Positions 61,401 to 64,000 of a DNA stretch of 64,000 bases are shown piece by piece (position 1 is the stretch's first letter; every line of letters begins with the position of its first letter). The notes below the pieces were generated by a model. It saw only the letters and a program-made list of their open reading frames with translations, did no database searches and had not been told where the DNA came from. The translations under genes were made by a program, and so were the position numbers. The stretch covers positions 17,421,387-17,485,386 of the forward strand of contig OU612069.1 in the NCBI GenBank assembly GCA_914767715.1, given 5' to 3'. Source of the stretch: Membranipora membranacea (taxonomy: Eukaryota; Bryozoa; Gymnolaemata; Cheilostomatida; Membraniporidae).

Positions 61401-63557
61401 TCATTTCCTCTAAAAATTGCTTTTAATGAGTGAAATATTTAGAGTTTAAATAAAAGGTAGGCAAATGGACCAAACTTGGTCTAGTGTACCCAGTCGTAGA
61501 AATCATGTCAGCAGAAGATCGGCAGCGCGGCAGCATGTCGCAATTTTTCTCAAAATCGCTTATAATAAGTAATAATAGTTTTAAACAAGGGTATATCTAG
61601 GGTAGAACAACGTGCTTAATCTAAAACTGAGAATGTACCCGGTTGTAGCAATCATGTCAGCAGCAGCGCGGCAGCATACCTGTAATTTTCTTAACAATCA
61701 GTTAGGTAAGTGAAATGTTAAGTGATTAATATGGTCAGCTGGAAACACGACTATATGTATGATTTTAACAAGATATTCTATCACATCATTTTAAAAGGTG
61801 GTCAGCGACAGCACTACATCTCAATGAGAACAAGACAAAAAGCAGCCTAGACATGAGACAAATTTGATGTAGGAAAAAAGTGTGTACCCAGTTGAAGAGG
61901 TCAGCCGCAGCACTACTGCATATCCCAAATATTCATACTATCGATATGTGATTAGTGGGAAGTCAAGAGTTTGATGCAGTTGACTATAGTCCTGGGTTCT
62001 ACATTGTATATGTTTTATCATTGCATGTGGTGGTTGGTGAGAGACAGCGCTACAGCATATCCCCATATCATGTCATTAGCATGTTAGGAAAGTATGCGAA
62101 GCTGGCATATCTAAGTTTTTCAGACTCTGACAGTTGGGTTTCTTTGCTGAAAAGTGAGGCACTCATTGAACTCTTTGCTCATGTGTTATGCAAAAGATAT
62201 CCAGCCGAAAAATGACATAAGAGGCAATTGAAAAATCAAAAATGTTGTTGGTAATTGCCCAAAGACAGTGGTCTTAAGACCATACAATATCATAATAGTC
62301 CCATAAGAAGTTTGACATAATTCAATTGAAATTTTTCAATTTGTGCTGGTCTGATACGAGCAGACTTCTCTCATACCTGACAAGTCTCCCCTTTTTGGTA
62401 GGGAGGCTCCCAGTTTTTAGGTTTTTTTTAGTTTTTTTTTTTCCACCCCCTCCCTATCTCCCTTCTTCCTCCCATTTTCCAACCTCAACAGTGCATATAC
62501 CTATCATATGGCTTATTACCGTTACTGCTCGTATGTAAAGTCAGGTGAAAGGACGCAATTCATGATATGAAAGCTCAAGTTTTGGCTTTTGAATATGACA
62601 AATGATGGCTGGATTGTGCCGGCACTGCGGGACGCAGAGCCGTATCCCAGGTTGGGAGTTTGTCCGCAGAGACCTCCTGATTTCTGGGTCTACCTACTTG
62701 TCATGTATGACTTCTCTACAAGTTTACTTCGTGAATTAATTGCCATGTCAACAAATCCCACAATGCAATTTCAACCTGGAATTCCCTGATGATTAGATTA
62801 GTTAGACTACACAGAATAGGAGTTATTTCCCCACACATATAATGCCAAAACAAAACACCTTTTAATTTCTAAATATGACCACTACAACTGGGTACACCCG
62901 GTGAATTTTACAGAACATACACCAATGAAGTATAAAACGTGATCTATATCCTGCCATCAAATATTGTCCGTGCCATAAAAACTTATGCTATAGCTGCTTC
63001 TGGCCTAGAATAGCAAAATGGAGAATAGCAAAATGAAGAATAGCAAAATTGGAGAATAGCAAAATGGAGAATAACAAATTTCATACTACAGTATTCTCTG
63101 TTCTTGAATTGTCATCATGGTTTCAGATGAAGCCAACTGAGACGTTAGTGAATAAAAAATCTCCAACATTGTCATTAACCCAAGTGAATTCATACACAAG
63201 GACAACTTTAAATTTTACTGTGTTTTAACTGCTAGACCGGTAGAATGTTGAAATATCACTGCGAGGTCAGGCTAGGTTGTGGGGCGGATTTTCTTGGCAC
63301 GTTTTCATCTGGGTGCAAACAATGCAGTAGGATTCAAACCAAACTGCAGTCATCTTTAATGCAAGGTAGCTATGAAAGTAAACCAAGATCAGAAAAATTG
63401 CCCACTCACCATTAACATTTTGACAGGTAGCAGAGATATGAGGATGAGCCTTTTATTGGCCCGAGATATTCTGTGGCATCGCTCAAAAGCAAAGGTAAGA
63501 TACTCGTCCGCTGACTTAAAATCATTTTCAAACATACACTTCCTTCCTACATAGTAT
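58432..63557 (-). CDS. PCID2: PCID2, C-terminal 184 residues (5' exons beyond window)
   Basis: Five phase-compatible exons: 63410-63557, 60730-60803, 59836-59961, 59281-59404 and 58432-58521 (TAA). The product reads [120 protein letters not shown]...[10 protein letters not shown]. This is the PCI domain and C-terminus of PCID2 (yeast Thp1), the TREX-2 subunit that works with SAC3/GANP and DSS1 in nuclear mRNA export. It ends a few residues beyond the conserved SKQxPFP, as usual. The 63557 exon starts in phase 2, so an upstream exon lies past 64000. The 2.6-kb second intron holds a SINE and a 2.1-kb transposon. Confidence 0.93.
58930..59219. mobile_element. TTAA MITE of the AGTGACAGTCC family, truncated copy 2
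   Basis: It is the inverted match of 13203-13518 (ATAGTGGTCAGGGGGAGGCAA, TTTTCAGCCTGAGACC, AGGACTGTCACT then TTAA). The left end is missing. It lies in the last intron of PCID2. Confidence 0.7.
60449..60681 (-). mobile_element. tRNA-headed SINE, family T2
   Basis: On the minus strand: GGAGGTAGCTCAGTTGGTTA (A box), GGGTTCGAAACCCG (B box, T stem), a unique body (CAAATATGGCGGCCAGCAC) and an A10 tail at about 60451-60460. The anticodon arm does not fold, so it is a SINE or tRNA-derived retropseudogene, not a tRNA gene. It lies in a PCID2 intron in the sense orientation. Confidence 0.75.
60863..63006. mobile_element. 2.1-kb transposon with about 270-bp inverted ends
   Basis: AGGCCAAAAGCAGCCTAGCTG at the left and CTGCTTCTGGCCT at the right open inverted arms that share ATTCACCGGGTGTACCCAG and TGGCACGGACAAT-type motifs. 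The left subterminal region repeats GTACCCAGTTGTAG and GTCAGCAGCAGCG units four to five times, each followed by GCGGCAGCATA. A plus frame at 61955-62215 (86 residues) is of unknown type. It inserted inside a 16-bp tandem repeat (AGAATAGCAAAATGG) and AGAAT may be its target duplication. Confidence 0.8.
63007..63081. repeat. 15-16 bp tandem repeat
   Basis: Five units of AGAATAGCAAAATGG; two more lie on the far side of the transposon (60828-60862). Confidence 0.85.
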
Positions 63558-63870
63558 CTGTGAGCAGAAAATAAAACAGAGGTGGCTATCTCTTAGTAGT
63601 CATTCGATGATCATATTATTGTTAGCATCATATTCTTCAGATTGGAAGGTTTTGTCTTCCTTGCAAACCCGAACAATTTATAGTGGACTGATCATCTTCA
63701 TTAAACCACTGCTGACACAGCTGGGCTTCGCCCAGCAGAGCTACCAGTGAAAAGTTTAAATAGAGAGTTGTGGCATCAAAACATCTAGCTTTGCATGGAG
63801 TTATATGAGTTTTAAGATATGAGCTCTCAAAAAATAAGGAGTATCTTCTTCCCCAGCTATCCGCCATTAG

Positions 63871-64000
63871 TGATGACAAAAGTTGACCCTGACCAATCAG
63901 GTGCCTTTAAAATCAGGCTGAGATCCATCGCTAATAAAGTTGTTGGATCTCAGCTAGATTTTAAAGGCACCTGATTGGTCAGGGTCCCCTTTTGTCATCA
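63871..64000. mobile_element. Fold-back MITE at the window edge
   Basis: TGATGACAAAAGTTGACCCTG ... CAGGGTCCCCTTTTGTCATCA are the outer ends of arms of about 55 bp that contain CCTGATTGGTCAGG and GGATCTCAGC. It may continue past 64000. Confidence 0.8.

Overview
The window is nuclear DNA of an animal, probably a marine non-bilaterian invertebrate such as a sponge or cnidarian. It is AT-rich. Its genes have many short exons with GT-AG introns of roughly 100 to 2,900 bases, the encoded proteins are eukaryotic families (PICH/ERCC6L, PCID2, Myb/SANT-like), and most intergenic DNA is made of short inverted-repeat transposons and SINEs. The species assignment is inference only; nothing in the sequence names the organism.

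Layout. At 1-2806 (minus) lies the 5' part of a nucleotidyltransferase-TPR gene (copy A) broken by a small frameshift. At 7196-10703 (minus) is a nine-exon gene for an AT-hook plus Myb/SANT-like DNA-binding protein that carries an in-frame stop at the end of the DNA-binding domain. At 11390-20807 (minus) fifteen exons, all phase-compatible, encode the N-terminal 707 residues of an ERCC6L/PICH-like SNF2 ATPase. It has five N-terminal TPR-like modules where the human protein has one, and no exon for the rest of the helicase was found. From about 20.8 to 36.3 kb the DNA is a nest of mobile elements. At 36347-41873 (minus) is an intact two-exon paralogue of copy A (copy B): 1,419 residues with a nucleotidyltransferase domain, twelve near-identical 44-residue TPR/kinesin-light-chain repeats and a C-terminal membrane anchor. 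From about 42 to 57 kb the DNA is again repeat-rich. At 58432-63557 (minus) are the last five exons of PCID2, a TREX-2/mRNA-export subunit, whose 5' end lies beyond the window.

The host genes (ERCC6L-like, PCID2) are housekeeping genes with no operon-like relation. The nucleotidyltransferase-TPR paralogues are the most unusual protein-coding content: a putative effector domain joined to a fast-changing TPR array and a tail anchor.

The mobile-element content is well resolved by internal evidence. It includes elements with TTAA target duplications, hAT-like elements with perfect 8-bp duplications, a CAAGG...CCTTG family with 7-bp duplications that includes 18- and 25-bp end-only copies, a 222-bp SINE headed by a U2 snRNA-like sequence with a 13-bp duplication, tRNA-headed SINEs, and several near-perfect hairpins of 0.3 to 2 kb. 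Several insertions can be checked against an empty site in a second copy within this same window.
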